A stretch of DNA of 41,751 nucleotides, from positions 1 through 41,751 of the forward strand of contig JAGRFM010000039.1 in NCBI GenBank assembly GCA_020446045.1, in the 5' to 3' direction. Of the stretch, positions 41,401 to 41,751 are shown piece after piece. The notes beneath the pieces were generated by a model that had not been told where the DNA came from, did not search any database, and saw only the letters and a list, made by a program, of their open reading frames with translations. Origin of the DNA: Nitrosomonas sp. (GTDB taxonomy: Bacteria > Pseudomonadota > Gammaproteobacteria > Burkholderiales > Nitrosomonadaceae). How positions within the stretch are numbered: the stretch's first letter is position 1; each line of letters opens with the position of its first letter. The translations under genes were made by a program, and so were the position numbers.

Positions 41401-41751
41401 TTACAGATCCAATGCCACTAATTCTGAATACAAATAATCGATATCCTGAGGAGAAAGCGTTTTACTCAGGTACAATTTTGCGTTAAAACCCGAACTTATT
41501 TTGGCAGGCCATGGCACTTGCTTTAAAAAGCGAAGTTCTATGTGCGTACTGATGTATCCGTTTTTAATAAAATAACTGGCAACAAATTTAAAATACTTTT
41601 CAAATAGCTCGGCATCACTCAGATAATAAATCATTACGGCCGGCAACCCTTTAAATTGGGTCTTTTTGTATATGATATGGCAGTACCGATCTTTTTCTCC
41701 CACCAGCAAATGCTCTAGCCAGGGAAAAGTCACGTGATCCTTGTAAATTTG
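41401..41751 (-). CDS. unknown protein, start beyond the window edge
   Basis: The frame is open to the right edge, so the N-terminus is missing; 116 codons are visible to the TAA at 41401. Visible text includes FPWLEHLLVGEKDRYCH, LPAVMIYYLSDAELFEKYFK and IELRFLKQVPWPAKISSGF with the tail LYSELVALDL. The tail reminds me of GNAT-like acyltransferases, but no acetyl-CoA motif is visible, so this is a weak guess. It is convergent with hemH. Confidence 0.45.
   Translation of the reverse strand, partial: QIYKDHVTFPWLEHLLVGEKDRYCHIIYKKTQFKGLPAVMIYYLSDAELFEKYFKFVASYFIKNGYISTHIELRFLKQVPWPAKISSGFNAKLYLSKTLSPQDIDYLYSELVALDL

Overview
The window looks like a chromosomal segment of a betaproteobacterium. 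The best guess is a Nitrosomonas-like member of the Nitrosomonadaceae, judged from the run nadK-recN (minus strand) facing hrcA-hemH (plus strand), the two-glycosyltransferase/ArsM arsenic cluster and the IS types. This placement is inference from gene order and protein style, not from a marker gene. No rRNA gene, complete tRNA gene, CRISPR array or replication origin was found.

Layout. (1) Positions 1-8250 are an accessory, scrambled stretch. They hold the end of an IS66 element, an ISAs1-type element with an N-terminal DUF4338 domain and near-perfect 20-bp terminal repeats, a secreted Cys-rich repeat protein of unknown function, three toxin-antitoxin modules in a row (hicAB-like, relE/xre, brnTA), a DUF4143 ATPase, and stubs of a serine recombinase and a methyltransferase. 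(2) Positions 8258-10159 encode a histidine kinase and response regulator pair. (3) Positions 10462-16110 are a tight five-gene arsenic operon: two glycosyltransferases of the arsenosugar type, ArsM, a radical SAM enzyme that is not a typical ArsS, and a TVP38-like membrane domain fused to a flavoprotein disulfide reductase. (4) Positions 16138-26148 carry a GGDEF-EAL protein, an HDOD-GAF protein, mfd, a short histidine kinase and a REC-TPR response regulator. (5) Positions 26566-31530 carry a class III aminotransferase, a membrane protein with a duplicated motif, ynfA, a DUF2835 protein and ettA. (6) Positions 31541-36426 are a second accessory island between ettA and recN. It contains a 139-bp MITE flanked by TA, an antitoxin with a toxin gene broken by an amber codon, a frameshifted DUF2442-like gene, a 956-residue LRR-Roc-COR protein with a TIR/DUF4062-like C-terminus, and a 333-residue protein whose N-terminus looks like the leader of eCIS (contractile injection) cargo proteins. 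(7) Positions 36438-41353 are conserved core genes (recN, nadK, hrcA, hemH), followed by a gene cut by the window edge.

How the parts work together. The arsenic operon would take As(III) through methylation and radical SAM chemistry toward a glycosylated organoarsenical, with the fused reductase possibly supplying thiol redox power. The signalling genes in the middle (c-di-GMP turnover, HDOD, two kinase/regulator pairs) form a loose regulatory neighbourhood. The strongest novelty candidates are the Roco protein with its eCIS-cargo-like neighbour, the non-canonical arsenic operon, and the secreted triple Cys-repeat protein.
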